Shown: positions 28,545 to 38,105 of the stretch, piece after piece
How positions within the stretch are numbered: position 1 is the first letter of the stretch
Layout of the letters: each line of letters begins with the position of its first letter
Source of the DNA: Tianweitania aestuarii
GTDB taxonomy: Bacteria; Pseudomonadota; Alphaproteobacteria; Rhizobiales; Rhizobiaceae
Direction of reading: 5' to 3'
NCBI RefSeq assembly: GCF_018457165.1
Contig: NZ_JAFMNX010000001.1
Span: 806,001-870,000, forward strand
Length of the DNA: 64,000 nt
The notes under the pieces: model-generated
Seen by the model: the letters and a program-made list of their open reading frames with translations, nothing else
Told to the model about the DNA's origin: nothing
Database searches by the model: none
Made by a program: the position numbers and the translations under genes

Positions 28545-28573
28545 AAACTAGCTTTTATTGATTGGTCAATCAA
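28545..28573 (-). promoter_or_regulatory. Candidate betI promoter
   Basis: On the minus strand, TTGATT (28573-28568) and TAGTTT (28550-28545) are 17 bases apart. The -10 is a weak match. The predicted transcription start coincides with the betI ATG, so the message could be leaderless. The -35 overlaps the BetI-like palindrome. Confidence 0.35.
28558..28573. promoter_or_regulatory. betI operator: BetI-type operator palindrome
   Basis: TTGATTGGTCAATCAA is an inverted repeat with arms TTGATTG and CAATCAA around GT. It lies just upstream of betI and resembles the TTGATTG-containing core reported for BetI operators in other proteobacteria. It overlaps the candidate -35, so repressor binding would block the polymerase. 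Confidence 0.65.
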
Positions 28574-28624
28574 GCGGGTTCGCTATCGAAGTGTCGCGAC
28601 GATCTCGTGACGATCGCCGGACAA

Positions 28625-29374
28625 TCAGCCGAGGATAGACGCGTCGACGCGACCGAAGGCGGGGATCTTCAAGGCGGGTTCGGTGACATCGATGCCGGCA
28701 ACGACGCCGAGAAAGTGCAGCTCGAAGCCGGATGTCGCGCCGATCGCCAGACCGACGAAGCCGCCAAGCGTGACATGCAAATCGCGGGTCTTGGGCGACC
28801 AGGCGATGTCGAAGAGCCCCGGCGCATAATCGCGGCCTGTCGCATTGGGCGGCATGCGCGCGCCGATTTCCGGCACCTGTTTGAGCACCCAGGCCACGAA
28901 GGAGTTCGAGTTCGGACCGGGCCACACCACGTAATCGCCGGCACGCGAATAGGGATAGGCATCCACCGCCGCTTCCACGCGCGGGATCAGCGCTTCGGCT
29001 GCCGCGCCCGTTACGGCATGCATGATCACCGGTTCGTTGGAATACCAGCGGCCATCGGCGGGATAGCCGTTGCGCCGCACAGGATTGCCCCAGCCGACAA
29101 CGTCATAGCGGTTATAGCGCGGCGCGCCTTTTTCCTTGGTGACGATCCAAGAGTGAACGGAGATCGCACCCTTCAAGCCGCCGAGCCGTGCGGCCATGAC
29201 ATAAACGGCGGCGTCATCGGTGTCCTTGACCACGGGCAGCACGCCGCTTGCCGACCAATCGGCCGAGCGCCAGGAATTGGGACGATCCTGCAGCATCCAC
29301 CACGCCACGGTCGCGGCGGTGGGAAGGATGAAGACGAGCAGAATGAAGAGAACAACGGCTTTCAGAACAGCCAT
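28625..29374 (-). CDS. DUF3750 family protein
   Basis: The 249-residue protein has one N-terminal membrane segment (about residues 4-26) and a periplasmic domain. It has the DUF3750 pattern: AISVHSWIVTKEKGAPRYNRYDVVGWG, then YPYSRAGDYVVWPGPNSNSFVAWVL, then a Gly-rich end. The biochemical role of this family is unknown to me. It lies upstream of betI on the same strand but ends before the betI operator, so it is probably a separate transcript. Confidence 0.75.
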   Translation of the reverse strand: MAVLKAVVLFILLVFILPTAATVAWWMLQDRPNSWRSADWSASGVLPVVKDTDDAAVYVMAARLGGLKGAISVHSWIVTKEKGAPRYNRYDVVGWGNPVRRNGYPADGRWYSNEPVIMHAVTGAAAEALIPRVEAAVDAYPYSRAGDYVVWPGPNSNSFVAWVLKQVPEIGARMPPNATGRDYAPGLFDIAWSPKTRDLHVTLGGFVGLAIGATSGFELHFLGVVAGIDVTEPALKIPAFGRVDASILG

Positions 29375-29453
29375 GCAGCGGGTAAGCCTCGAAACGGGAA
29401 CAGTCTCTATGTAGGAAGCGCTTGGCGTTTTTCGCGTTCACATTGGTGAGATC

Positions 29454-30458
29454 ATGACAAATCCGGTTCTGGCAGACGTGCTGCGTGGCGATCAGGTGGA
29501 AAGCCGCCATCGCGGCTCCGTGGTGGTATGCGATGCGTCCGGCAAAACGATCATGGCGGTGGGCGACACGAACAAGCCGGTGTTTCCGCGTTCTGCCGTG
29601 AAATCGATCCAGGCGCTGCCTTTCGTGGAGTCAGGTGCGGCCGACGCATATGGTTTCGGCAATCGCGAACTGGCGCTGGCCTGCGCCTCGCACAATGGCG
29701 AGCCGGAGCATGCAAGCCTGGCGCAAAGCATGCTGGAGCGCGCGGGTTTGAGCGAAGCCGACATGGAATGCGGCGTTCATTGGCCGACGCTCCAGAAAAG
29801 CGCGCTCGACCTGGCTTCCAGCGGCCGACAGCCGAACCAGCTGCACAACAACTGCTCGGGCAAACATTCCGGCTTCCTGTGCACCTGCGCCCATGAAGGC
29901 ATCGACCCGACCGGCTATGTCGGCGCCGACCACCGGCTGCAGGAAATGGTGCGCGATGCGATGGAAAACGTCACCGGCGCAAAACACGATCCTGCCCATC
30001 GCGGCACCGACGGCTGTTCCATTCCGACCTACGCTATTCCGCTGAAGAACATGGCGCTCGGCTTCGCTCGCATGGCGACCGGCGAGGGGCTGGCACCCCA
30101 GCGTGCCGCCGCCGCCAAACGGCTGTTCGAGGCCTGCATGGCCGAGCCATTCCTCGTCGCCGGCACCGACCGCGCAGACACCAAGCTGATGCAGGCTGCG
30201 CCGGGCAAGATCATGGTGAAGATCGGCGCGGAAGGGGTGTTCTGCGCTGCCATTCCCTCTATCGGCGTCGGCATTGCCCTGAAATGCGACGACGGTGCAG
30301 CCCGTGCCGCGGAGGCGATCGTGGCGCGCGTACTCGAAATCGTGCTGCGCGACGACAAGGATCTGGGTCCCAAACTGAAAGCGCTGGCCAATCCCGTGTT
30401 CAGGAACTGGAATGGGATCGAGGTCGGTGGGATCAGAACACCGGAGGCGTACGCCTAG
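29454..30458 (+). CDS. L-asparaginase, Rhizobium etli (ReAV/AnsA-II) type
   Basis: The 334-residue protein belongs to the COG4448 class of asparaginases, unrelated to E. coli AnsB. Residues matching the published R. etli ReAV catalytic and zinc sites are visible at a one-residue shift: Ser47 and Lys50 (RSAVKS), Ser79 (CASHNGE), Cys134 and Lys137 (NNCSGKHSG) and Cys188 (DGCSIP). It hydrolyses asparagine to aspartate and ammonia in the cytosol. Its last codons overlap the convergent TIGR03808-type gene by four bases. Confidence 0.9.
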   Translation: MTNPVLADVLRGDQVESRHRGSVVVCDASGKTIMAVGDTNKPVFPRSAVKSIQALPFVESGAADAYGFGNRELALACASHNGEPEHASLAQSMLERAGLSEADMECGVHWPTLQKSALDLASSGRQPNQLHNNCSGKHSGFLCTCAHEGIDPTGYVGADHRLQEMVRDAMENVTGAKHDPAHRGTDGCSIPTYAIPLKNMALGFARMATGEGLAPQRAAAAKRLFEACMAEPFLVAGTDRADTKLMQAAPGKIMVKIGAEGVFCAAIPSIGVGIALKCDDGAARAAEAIVARVLEIVLRDDKDLGPKLKALANPVFRNWNGIEVGGIRTPEAYA

Positions 30459-31783
30459 TTCACCTGAGTGTCGGCGATCGTCAGATTGGCAAAGGGCTGA
30501 TCCGAAGCGGTTGCGAGATCGTCGGTGGCGCGCTCCGTCCAGCGATGGCCGATGATCGCGCCGTTGCGGGTTTGCGACAGGACATTGTCGGCGATCACGG
30601 CACTTCCCGTGCCATCGACCACCGAAACCGAGATGCCAATCCCGGCCTCGCGGATCGTGTTGCCGGTGGCCGTGACATTGCGCATGAACTCGCCCCAGCC
30701 GATGTTGATGCCGAAAAGCGGTGCGTTCTCGATGACATTGCCGGTCACAGCCGTATCGGCCTCCACCGCGATGCCGATGCCGAAGCCAGGCGGATCGGCG
30801 GGATAAGGGCCGGTGGTGGAGAGATTGCGCACGATGTTGCCGGACACCGTCGCCATGCGGCCGCCGAAGTTGAAGTTGACGACCGAAATGCCGTTGGCCG
30901 CGCCATCCACGATATTGTTCCCGATCACCGCGCCTTCGAACGCGAACTCGACATAAAGCCCGGTTTCGCCTGAGCGCAGACAGCTGTTGCCGGTGATGAG
31001 CGCGTTGCTCGCTGAATTGGCGCGGATGGCGGAAAAGGCGCAGTCTGCAACCTTGTTGTTCGTGACGCTGACCGTATGGGCGCGATAAAGGTTGATGCCG
31101 TTGCCGAACTGCCCGGTGCCGCCGCTCTTGGCACCGATGCGGTCGACGCGATTGTTCGCAACGATCGTTCCGTCCTCGCCCGGCTCCCAGCGATGCACGA
31201 GAATGCCGCCATCGCCGCAATCGGCAACGGTGTTGTCGGCGATTGTGAGGCCGCGCGCCTGCACCGAATAAAGCGCGTATTCGGTAGCGTTGTTGATCGC
31301 GCTGCGCTCGACGCGCCCTGCCGCGCCTTCCAGTGCGAGGCCGGTTTTGGCGCTGTTCAGGATTTCACATCGATCGATGAAGAGCGTGCCCGGTCGGCGG
31401 AAATCGAGCAGCGCCTTGATGTCGTCGCCAAGCCACAGACCGGCACCGTCGAAGGTGATGCCGGAAAGCTCGACATGGTCGAGATCGGACCCAAACAGGA
31501 GATGCCCGCCGCCGCCATAGATGAGGCGCGTGGCACGGGGAATGCCGATCAGCCGCAGGCGGCGTGGGAGGGTGAGGTTGGCGGCGATAAAGCGGCCGGG
31601 CGGAAGAACAACCGGTTCGTTGCGCTCGGACGCCTGGTCGATGAGCCTTTGCAAAGCTGCGCTTTGATCAGTGGGTGCGTTCGGCTGGAGACCAGCTCGC
31701 GTTTGCGCCCGTGCTGTCGATGCGCCGGCCAGCAAGGGCAGGCTGGCCAGTCCGCTGGCGAGAAGGTGGCGTCGGTTCAGCAT
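30455..31783 (-). CDS. Tat-exported right-handed beta-helix repeat protein (TIGR03808 type)
   Basis: The 442-residue protein starts MLNRRHLLASGLASLPLLAGA, a twin-arginine signal ending near ARAQ. It continues with many parallel beta-helix repeats rich in N, G and T with the pattern xVxxNxIxxxG, as in pectate-lyase-like folds. It fits the uncharacterised TIGR03808 family of Tat-translocated repeat proteins in alphaproteobacteria. The fold suggests carbohydrate or cell-surface polymer binding, but no catalytic residues can be assigned. It is convergent with the asparaginase gene. Confidence 0.8.
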   Translation of the reverse strand: MLNRRHLLASGLASLPLLAGASTARAQTRAGLQPNAPTDQSAALQRLIDQASERNEPVVLPPGRFIAANLTLPRRLRLIGIPRATRLIYGGGGHLLFGSDLDHVELSGITFDGAGLWLGDDIKALLDFRRPGTLFIDRCEILNSAKTGLALEGAAGRVERSAINNATEYALYSVQARGLTIADNTVADCGDGGILVHRWEPGEDGTIVANNRVDRIGAKSGGTGQFGNGINLYRAHTVSVTNNKVADCAFSAIRANSASNALITGNSCLRSGETGLYVEFAFEGAVIGNNIVDGAANGISVVNFNFGGRMATVSGNIVRNLSTTGPYPADPPGFGIGIAVEADTAVTGNVIENAPLFGINIGWGEFMRNVTATGNTIREAGIGISVSVVDGTGSAVIADNVLSQTRNGAIIGHRWTERATDDLATASDQPFANLTIADTQVN

Positions 31784-31899
31784 GGGCTGCGATCCTTGCG
31801 CACTGATGTTGCGCGTGAAGCCCAGCCTAGCGGGCTAATCGTAAGCAGAGCGTTCAGACGCGAAGACGATGCCAAACGCCTAAGTCAGTCCGAAGGTGC

Positions 31900-32289
31900 C
31901 TAGGTTCTTGGAGCTGAATGGTCGCGCAAAAATCGGATGATGCCTTCCTCGACAATCTCTCCGGCCGCGACATCCCGCACGAAGGTGATGACTTGCGCAT
32001 CCGTTGCCTTGATGCGCAGGCCGTGCAGCAAGAGAAACGTGTAAGCCGCGAGGTAGGCGGTGCGTTTGTTTCCATCCGCGAACGGGTGGTTACGCGCGAG
32101 ACCGAAGAGATAAGCGGCCGCGAGTTCGTAGACGTCGGGCTCGCCATAGGTGGCTTTATGCATGGGGCGAGCCAGCGCCGCTTCAAGCGCGTTCTCGTCC
32201 TTCAAGCCTTCCAGGCCGCCGTGCTCGGCAACCTGTTCGTTATGAATGATCTCGATGGCTTGGCGGCTAAGCCACTTCCAAGTCGTCAC
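31900..32289 (-). CDS. doc: Doc-type toxin (death-on-curing, Fic fold)
   Basis: The 129-residue protein has the Doc/Fic core motif HPFADGNKRTA (about residues 68-78) and the upstream segment GGLEGLKDENALEAALARP typical of Doc. Doc toxins phosphorylate elongation factor EF-Tu and halt translation. The Phe-Ala-Asp-Gly version of the loop fits Doc kinases rather than AMP-transferring Fic enzymes. The ATG at 32289 overlaps the antitoxin stop by four bases, giving antitoxin-first order as in phd-doc. Confidence 0.9.
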   Translation of the reverse strand: MTTWKWLSRQAIEIIHNEQVAEHGGLEGLKDENALEAALARPMHKATYGEPDVYELAAAYLFGLARNHPFADGNKRTAYLAAYTFLLLHGLRIKATDAQVITFVRDVAAGEIVEEGIIRFLRDHSAPRT

Positions 32290-32627
32290 TTCGCCAATTC
32301 GCGAAGGGCGACACGATACTGTGCCATCCCTTCACGCGCCGCTTCCAGCTGTTCGGCGAGGCTGGTGGTGCTGGGCAGCAATTCGAGTGACTGCTCTCGC
32401 TGGATTACGGTGAGCGTGTCGCCTGCCTTCAGATTGAGACGCTCAAGCATCTCCTTCGGCAGGATCACGCCTTCCGAATTGCCGATCTTGCGGACGGTGA
32501 TGTTCATCTGCGTTCCATTTTCCAACCGTTCGATTTCAGCCAGCTTGCTAAACGCTTCAGCATACTTGTCCATGAAGCGTCGAGCAGCCTGCATCTGGCG
32601 ATCGAAGTGTGTGTGATCTACGACCAT
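32286..32627 (-). CDS. AbrB/SpoVT-type antitoxin of the Doc pair, with duplicated flanking helices
   Basis: The 113-residue protein has a central AbrB-like swapped-hairpin DNA-binding domain (about residues 41-80, MNITVRKIGNSEGVILPKEM). It is flanked by two similar 21-residue helical stretches, residues 11-31 and 93-113. They align without gaps with 9 identities, including the pattern QxxAAR..M..Y..A...LA. The C-terminal copy is where Doc antitoxins normally carry the toxin-neutralising segment, so the N-terminal copy may be a second toxin-binding site. An alternative start at ATG 32507 would drop the N-terminal copy, but the promoter position supports 32627. Confidence 0.8.
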   Translation of the reverse strand: MVVDHTHFDRQMQAARRFMDKYAEAFSKLAEIERLENGTQMNITVRKIGNSEGVILPKEMLERLNLKAGDTLTVIQREQSLELLPSTTSLAEQLEAAREGMAQYRVALRELAK

Positions 32628-32638
32628 GGAGATGATCC

Positions 32639-32650
32639 AAGTTATAACTT
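32639..32650. promoter_or_regulatory. Palindrome AAGTTATAACTT at the antitoxin-toxin transcription start
   Basis: This 12-base perfect palindrome spans about -6 to +7 relative to the predicted transcription start (32645) of the antitoxin-doc operon. It is the best candidate for an autoregulatory operator bound by the AbrB-type antitoxin. Confidence 0.5.
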
Positions 32651-32651
32651 C

Positions 32652-32680
32652 TGTATAACCTAGATCACTTTACGTTGCAA
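32652..32680 (-). promoter_or_regulatory. Promoter of the antitoxin-doc operon
   Basis: On the minus strand, TTGCAA (32680-32675) and TATACA (32657-32652) are 17 bases apart, a good sigma-70 geometry. The predicted start gives an 18-base leader before ATG 32627, supporting the longer form of the antitoxin. Confidence 0.55.
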
Positions 32681-32692
32681 CATCAGTTGCAA
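32675..32692. promoter_or_regulatory. Inverted repeat TTGCAAC-TGAT-GTTGCAA overlapping the -35
   Basis: The arms are seven bases with a four-base spacer. It covers the -35 element of the antitoxin-doc promoter and ends two bases before the stop codon of the methylmalonyl-CoA mutase large subunit gene. It could be a second operator. Confidence 0.45.
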
Positions 32693-32693
32693 C

Positions 32694-34814
32694 TCACGCC
32701 AGCAGCGCGTCCATTAGCCGATCCGCAGCCTCTGGGATGACCGTGCCGGGCGGGAAGATTTCGCTTGCGCCGGCTTGTCGGACGGCCTCGAAATCCTGCG
32801 GCGGGATCACGCCGCCGGCGACGATGATGATGTCCTTGCGGCCGAGGCGATCGAGGGCTTGGCTGAGTTCGGGGATGAGCGTGAGATGGCCGGCGGCGAG
32901 CGAGGAGGCGCCGACGATGTGGACGTCGTGCTCCACGGCGAGCTTGGCGATTTCTTCGGGTGTCTGGAACATCGCGCCGACGGTGACATCGAAGCCGAGA
33001 TCGCCAAAGGCGGTGGCGATGACCTTCTGGCCGCGATCGTGGCCGTCCTGGCCCATCTTGGCGACGAGGATGCGCGGTTTTCCGCCGTTCTTCTTCGCGA
33101 ACTGCTCGACCTTCTGTTGAACGCGATCGACGGTCGGGTTCTGACCCATTTCCTTGCGGTAGACGCCCGAAATGGTCTGAACCACAGCGGCGTGGCGGCT
33201 GAAGGTCTTTTCCAGTGCGAGCGAGATTTCGCCGACGGTCGCCTTGGCGCGGGCGGCGTTGACGGCGAATTCAAGCAGGTTGCCGTTTCCTTCCGCGGCT
33301 CTGGTCAGCGCCGAAAGCGCGTCTTCCACGGCAGCCACGTCGCGCGTGCCCTTGAGCTGCTGCAGCTTGGATAGCTGGCGGGCGCGGACTTCGGCATTGT
33401 CGATCTTGAGAACGTCGACCTCGATGTCGGTTTCTGGCTGAAAGGCGTTGACGCCGATCAGCGGCTGTTCGCCGGAATCGATGCGGGCCTGCGTGCGCGC
33501 TGCCGCTTCTTCGATGCGCAGCTTCGGGATGCCTTTCTCAACGGCAGCCGCCATGCCGCCGAGTGTTTCGACTTCCTCGATATGGGCGAGCGCCTTGGTG
33601 ACGAGCTCATGCGTGAGGCGTTCCACATAGGCCGAGCCGCCCCAGGGATCGATCACACGGGTGGTGCCGGATTCCTTTTGCAGAAGAAGCTGCGTGTTGC
33701 GGGCGATGCGGGCGGAATGATCGGTCGGCAGGGCCAGTGCTTCGTCGAAGGCGTTGGTATGAAGCGACTGGGTATGGCCCTGGGTCGCCGCCATCGCCTC
33801 GATCATGGTGCGCATGATGTTGTTGTGCGGGTCCTGCGCCGTCAACGACCAGCCGGATGTCTGGCAGTGGGTGCGCAAGGACAGCGAGCGCTGGTCCTTT
33901 GGCTGGAAGTTCTTCTGCATGAGGGCCGCCCAGATCAGGCGCGCGGCGCGCATCTTGGCGACTTCCATGAAGAAGTTCATGCCGATCGCCCAAAAGAACG
34001 ACAGGCGCGGGGCGAAACTGTCGATATCGAGACCGGCGGCGACGCCGGCGCGGGCATATTCGATGCCGTCAGCGATTGTGTAGGCGAGCTCGAGGTCGGC
34101 CGTCGCTCCCGCTTCCTGCATATGGTAGCCGGAAATCGAGATGGAGTTGAACTTCGGCATATTTTGCGACGTGTAGGCGAAGATGTCGGAGATGATCCGC
34201 AGCGAGGGCTTCGGCGGATAGATATAGGTGTTGCGGACCATGAACTCCTTGAGGATGTCGTTCTGGATGGTCCCGGCGAGGTCCTTCTGGGCGACGCCCT
34301 GTTCCTCGGCCGCCACGATATAAAGCGCCATGATCGGCAAAACGGCGCCGTTCATGGTCATCGACACCGTCATCTTGTCGAGCGGAATGCCGTCGAACAG
34401 CTGGCGCATGTCGAGAATGGAATCGATCGCCACGCCCGCCATGCCGACATCGCCGGCGACGCGGGGATGATCCGAATCATAGCCGCGATGGGTGGCGAGA
34501 TCGAAGGCGACGGACAGGCCCTTCTGACCGGCTTCGAGGTTGCGGCGATAGAAGGCGTTGGACTCTTCGGCTGTCGAGAAGCCGGCATATTGGCGGATCG
34601 TCCAGGGCTGCTGGACATACATCGTGGGGTAGGGGCCGCGAATATAAGGGGCAAGACCAGGCACGGTGTCGAGGTAAGGCAGCTGCGCCAGATCGTCGGC
34701 ACCATAAGCGCGCTTGAGCGCGATGCCTTCGGGCGTCGTCCAGCTTTCGTCCTTGACGCGCGACGGTGTGGCGGCGGGGGCGGACCAGTCGTGCTTGGAG
34801 AAATCGGGGATCAT
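32694..34814 (-). CDS. scpA: Methylmalonyl-CoA mutase, large (catalytic) subunit
   Basis: The 706-residue subunit rearranges methylmalonyl-CoA to succinyl-CoA using adenosylcobalamin, linking propionyl-CoA breakdown to the TCA cycle. The N-terminal barrel has [19 protein letters not shown] and GYHMQEAGA. The C-terminal B12-binding domain has the base-off signature GQDGHDRG, where His replaces the lower cobalt ligand, followed by GASSLAAGH and the GG near VAGGVIPP. Its start overlaps the small-subunit stop by four bases. Neither the epimerase nor the MeaB chaperone gene is in the window. Confidence 0.95.
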   Translation of the reverse strand: MIPDFSKHDWSAPAATPSRVKDESWTTPEGIALKRAYGADDLAQLPYLDTVPGLAPYIRGPYPTMYVQQPWTIRQYAGFSTAEESNAFYRRNLEAGQKGLSVAFDLATHRGYDSDHPRVAGDVGMAGVAIDSILDMRQLFDGIPLDKMTVSMTMNGAVLPIMALYIVAAEEQGVAQKDLAGTIQNDILKEFMVRNTYIYPPKPSLRIISDIFAYTSQNMPKFNSISISGYHMQEAGATADLELAYTIADGIEYARAGVAAGLDIDSFAPRLSFFWAIGMNFFMEVAKMRAARLIWAALMQKNFQPKDQRSLSLRTHCQTSGWSLTAQDPHNNIMRTMIEAMAATQGHTQSLHTNAFDEALALPTDHSARIARNTQLLLQKESGTTRVIDPWGGSAYVERLTHELVTKALAHIEEVETLGGMAAAVEKGIPKLRIEEAAARTQARIDSGEQPLIGVNAFQPETDIEVDVLKIDNAEVRARQLSKLQQLKGTRDVAAVEDALSALTRAAEGNGNLLEFAVNAARAKATVGEISLALEKTFSRHAAVVQTISGVYRKEMGQNPTVDRVQQKVEQFAKKNGGKPRILVAKMGQDGHDRGQKVIATAFGDLGFDVTVGAMFQTPEEIAKLAVEHDVHIVGASSLAAGHLTLIPELSQALDRLGRKDIIIVAGGVIPPQDFEAVRQAGASEIFPPGTVIPEAADRLMDALLA

Positions 34815-36247
34815 CGGGCTTCTCCCGCTACGCGGTCGAGGAAAAGGGGCGAAAGCTGGTCGCAGAACACGGCACCGTCGGTGGGCGCGGGGCGTGTGTC
34901 GGCGCGGATCACCTCAACGGGTCGCTCGACCTTGGCCGGATAAAGCGTGGTGCCGATCACGTCGCGCTTGCCGCCACGAATGTCTTCGCCGCGTTTGACC
35001 GCCGTTTCCCTGATGCGGGCCTGCAGCTGGTTGTTCTTCAAACTCTGGAGAATGCCGCCTTCGGCTTCGATCCGCTGGAATTCCGTCCAGGCCGCCTGGC
35101 ACAATTGGTCCGTCAGGGCCTCGATCACGCCGGAACCGGCGGCGGGATCGACCACGAAGTCGAGCTTGCTTTCGCCGGCGAGGATCAGCTGCGTGTTGCG
35201 GGCAATGCGGCGCGCGAAGTTTTCGGGCAGGCCGTGGGTGATCGTGTGCGGCAGAACGGACAGGCTGTCGGCGCCGCCGACCGCTGCGGCGAAGCTGGCA
35301 ATGGTGGTGCGCAGGATGTTGGTCTCGCAATCCTTGAACGCCATCATGCGATAGGATGTTTCGGCGTGGATCTTGGCCGGGCGCGGGGCGACCTTGGCCA
35401 GTTCCTGCACACGCGTCCAGAGCTGGCGCAGGGCGCGGATCTTGGCGATCGACAGAAGCTGGTCCTGATCCACGCTGAGCGCGAAGCCGAGATAAGGCAC
35501 GGTGTGCTGCAGAGGTTGGCGGTTCGCTTCGATCATCCGCAGATGTGACACGGCGGCGGCCAGCATTGCGCCGAGTTCCTGCGCTTCGCTGGCGCCGGCA
35601 TTGTGATAAACGCGGCCATCGGCTTCGATCAAAATCGCGGGAATGCCCATGTCGAAGAAATGGGCGAGGGAGGGCGGCATGGAGGCGGCGAGCGCCTCGA
35701 TCGACATGCGCAGCCGACCCGTTCCGCCGAAGATCGCTGCCGGATCGAGCCCGAGCGCGATGTCGAGCTTGGCGGGATCAACCGAATTGCGGGTGAGATG
35801 CTCCACCAGCCAGTCAACCGACATGCGGCTTTGCGGATGCACGTCGATGCGCAGGTGGATCTTGTTGAGGGGAATGCCGGCAAGTGCTGTGGCGAGCGCG
35901 TCCGGCGTTGCGGGCAGGCCATAGCCGAAGGCGTTCGGCGCACCTTCGAACACGAGTGCGAGACCGGTCGCGCCCTGAGCGATATCATCCAGCGCCTGCT
36001 TGTTGGCGCGTGCGGGATCGACATCGTCGATGCGCTGCACGATCGTCCAGGGCTTGGCTGGGTTGGCGCGAGACAGGAGGTTCGGCTCGGCGCGCGGATA
36101 AAGCGGCGCGATCGGCAAGCCGTCGTCGGTATGCGAAAGGAGCGTTGCGTCGAAGTCGGCGCCCTTCAGCGCTTTTTCCGCAAGGGTGCGCCAAGTGTCC
36201 ATCGAAGGATCGGGAAACGCAGCCTGCTTGATCGAGCCGTAGTTCAT
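34811..36247 (-). CDS. mutA: Methylmalonyl-CoA mutase, small subunit
   Basis: The 478-residue subunit has the mutase barrel ([40 protein letters not shown]) but no B12-binding C-terminal domain, as expected for the non-catalytic partner of the heterodimer. ATG 36247 is chosen over GTG 36253 because GGGAG lies about five bases upstream of it. It precedes and overlaps the large-subunit gene, so the two are co-translated. Confidence 0.93.
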   Translation of the reverse strand: MNYGSIKQAAFPDPSMDTWRTLAEKALKGADFDATLLSHTDDGLPIAPLYPRAEPNLLSRANPAKPWTIVQRIDDVDPARANKQALDDIAQGATGLALVFEGAPNAFGYGLPATPDALATALAGIPLNKIHLRIDVHPQSRMSVDWLVEHLTRNSVDPAKLDIALGLDPAAIFGGTGRLRMSIEALAASMPPSLAHFFDMGIPAILIEADGRVYHNAGASEAQELGAMLAAAVSHLRMIEANRQPLQHTVPYLGFALSVDQDQLLSIAKIRALRQLWTRVQELAKVAPRPAKIHAETSYRMMAFKDCETNILRTTIASFAAAVGGADSLSVLPHTITHGLPENFARRIARNTQLILAGESKLDFVVDPAAGSGVIEALTDQLCQAAWTEFQRIEAEGGILQSLKNNQLQARIRETAVKRGEDIRGGKRDVIGTTLYPAKVERPVEVIRADTRPAPTDGAVFCDQLSPLFLDRVAGEAR

Positions 36248-36408
36248 TCTCACTCCCGTATGTTCGCACCCTGAAATCTAGGGCACTCGCGCAAAGCTCG
36301 CAAACAAAAGCCTGCAAAGGCTCGGTCTCACGATCAACCGAACGCTTGTTAGGTTTTTGGCGCTCCTGCACCATCCTTGCAAGCACAAACACTCCGCGTC
36401 GTGCCAGA

Positions 36409-36437
36409 TTGTGGTGGCACACGCGGCTGACTATAGA
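36409..36437 (+). promoter_or_regulatory. Candidate promoter of the HerA-like ATPase gene
   Basis: TTGTGG (36409-36414) and TATAGA (36432-36437) are separated by 17 bases. A start near 36444 would leave a short leader containing GAGGA (36460-36464). Confidence 0.45.
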
Positions 36438-36472
36438 ATGACATATGTCTGACTGGATCGAGGACCCTGGCT

Positions 36473-38059
36473 TTGGTGTGGGCTGCTGCTGCTGAAACGA
36501 TCTTTCTTGGCGCAAGCCGCAATCCCGACGACAGCTACGCGAAAGCGGAAGAGTTGTTGCTGCGCTACGGCAACCGCCACGGGCTGGTGACGGGCGCAAC
36601 CGGCACCGGCAAGACGGTGACGCTTCAGGTGCTGGCGGAAGGGTTTTCGCGCGCTGGCGTGCCGGTGTTCTGTTCCGACATCAAGGGCGATCTGTCCGGC
36701 ATTGCGGTGAAGGGCACGCCGCAGGATTTCCTGCTCAAGCGGGCGGCCGAGGTGCGGCTCGATCCTTACGACCATGCGGCCTTTCCGGTGATCTTCTGGG
36801 ACCTGTTCGGCGAACAGGGGCATCCGATCCGTGCGACCGTTTCCGAGATGGGACCGCTGCTTTTGTCGCGGCTGATGAACCTTTCGGAAGCGCAGGAAGG
36901 CATCATGAACATCGCCTTCAAGATCGCCGATGACGAGGGGCTTCTGCTGCTCGACATGAAGGACCTGCAGGCGCTGCTGGCCAACATCGCCGAGCGCGCC
37001 AAGGAGATCGGCGCGCGCTACGGCAATGTCAGCAAGGCGTCGGTGGGGGCGATCCAGCGCGCGTTGCTGGTGCTGGAACAACAAGGCGGCAACCACTTCT
37101 TCGGCGAGCCGGCTTTGCGCATCCAGGACCTGATGCGCACGACGCAGGATGGGCGCGGCGCCGTCAACGTCTTGGCCGCCGACCGGCTGATGATGAACCC
37201 GCGGCTTTATGCGACCTTCCTCCTTTGGCTCCTGTCGGAACTGTTCGAGGAACTGCCGGAAGTCGGCGATGTGGACAAGCCCAAGCTCGTTTTCTTCTTC
37301 GACGAAGCGCATCTTCTGTTCGACGAAGCGCCCAAGGTGCTCGTGGACCGCGTCGAGCAGGTTGTGCGGCTGATCCGCTCCAAGGGCGTCGGCGTCTTCT
37401 TTGTGACGCAGAACCCGCTCGATATTCCCGAAACGGTGCTGGCCCAGCTCGGCAATCGTGTTCAGCATGCCCTGCGCGCTTATACGCCGCGCGAACAAAA
37501 GGCGGTGCGGATCGCGGCTGAAACGTTCCGGCCGAACCCGGACTTCGATTGCGCGACCGCCATCACGCAGCTGGGTGTCGGTGAAGCGCTGGTGTCGGTG
37601 CTGGAAGCGAAAGCCGTGCCGTCGATCGTGCAGCGCACGCTGATCCGCCCGCCTGCGGGACGGATCGGTCCTGTTTCGCCGGAAGAACGCCGCGATCTCA
37701 TCGCCCAAAGCCCTGTAGCCGGCCAGTATGATGAAGCGATTGACCGCGAGTCGGCGTTCGAAGTGCTGCAGAAGCGCGCCAATGAGGCGGCCGAGCGCGA
37801 GGAACAAGCGCAGGCGGAAGAGGGCGGCACGAAGTGGACGCTGCCCGATTTCAACCGCAAGGATGACGCGCCATCCCAGGCACCGACAGGGCGCACCCGA
37901 ACGCGCTACGACGATGCGCCGCGCAAGCGGGCGCCGCGCGCATCGAACCGGCAAACGGTAACGGAAGCCGCCATCAAGTCCGTGGTGCGCTCAGCGGGAG
38001 CGTCGATCGGCCGTGCGCTGGTGCGCGGTATTCTGGGCGGGCTCAAGCGCGGTCTTTAA
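36473..38059 (+). CDS. HerA-like ATPase/helicase (DUF853)
   Basis: The 528-residue cytosolic P-loop ATPase belongs to the HerA-like DUF853 family. Walker A is GATGTGKT (residues 41-48), Walker B is [15 protein letters not shown] (about 275), and the arginine-finger region is [13 protein letters not shown]. The C terminus is basic and ends in [19 protein letters not shown]. Family relatives are hexameric DNA translocases, though the cellular role of DUF853 proteins is not settled. The start is TTG 36473 with GAGGA eight bases upstream; GTG 36476 is also possible. Confidence 0.88.
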   Translation: MVWAAAAETIFLGASRNPDDSYAKAEELLLRYGNRHGLVTGATGTGKTVTLQVLAEGFSRAGVPVFCSDIKGDLSGIAVKGTPQDFLLKRAAEVRLDPYDHAAFPVIFWDLFGEQGHPIRATVSEMGPLLLSRLMNLSEAQEGIMNIAFKIADDEGLLLLDMKDLQALLANIAERAKEIGARYGNVSKASVGAIQRALLVLEQQGGNHFFGEPALRIQDLMRTTQDGRGAVNVLAADRLMMNPRLYATFLLWLLSELFEELPEVGDVDKPKLVFFFDEAHLLFDEAPKVLVDRVEQVVRLIRSKGVGVFFVTQNPLDIPETVLAQLGNRVQHALRAYTPREQKAVRIAAETFRPNPDFDCATAITQLGVGEALVSVLEAKAVPSIVQRTLIRPPAGRIGPVSPEERRDLIAQSPVAGQYDEAIDRESAFEVLQKRANEAAEREEQAQAEEGGTKWTLPDFNRKDDAPSQAPTGRTRTRYDDAPRKRAPRASNRQTVTEAAIKSVVRSAGASIGRALVRGILGGLKRGL

Positions 38060-38061
38060 AC

Positions 38062-38091
38062 AAAAAAGCCCTGGATCAACCGGGGCTTTTT
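38062..38091. terminator. Bidirectional terminator
   Basis: AAAAAGCCC (38063-38071) pairs with GGGCTTTTT (38083-38091). A run of As on one side and Ts on the other makes it work in both directions. It serves the converging ATPase gene and the L,D-transpeptidase gene. Confidence 0.85.
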
Positions 38092-38105
38092 CGATGGGAT
38101 AGACC

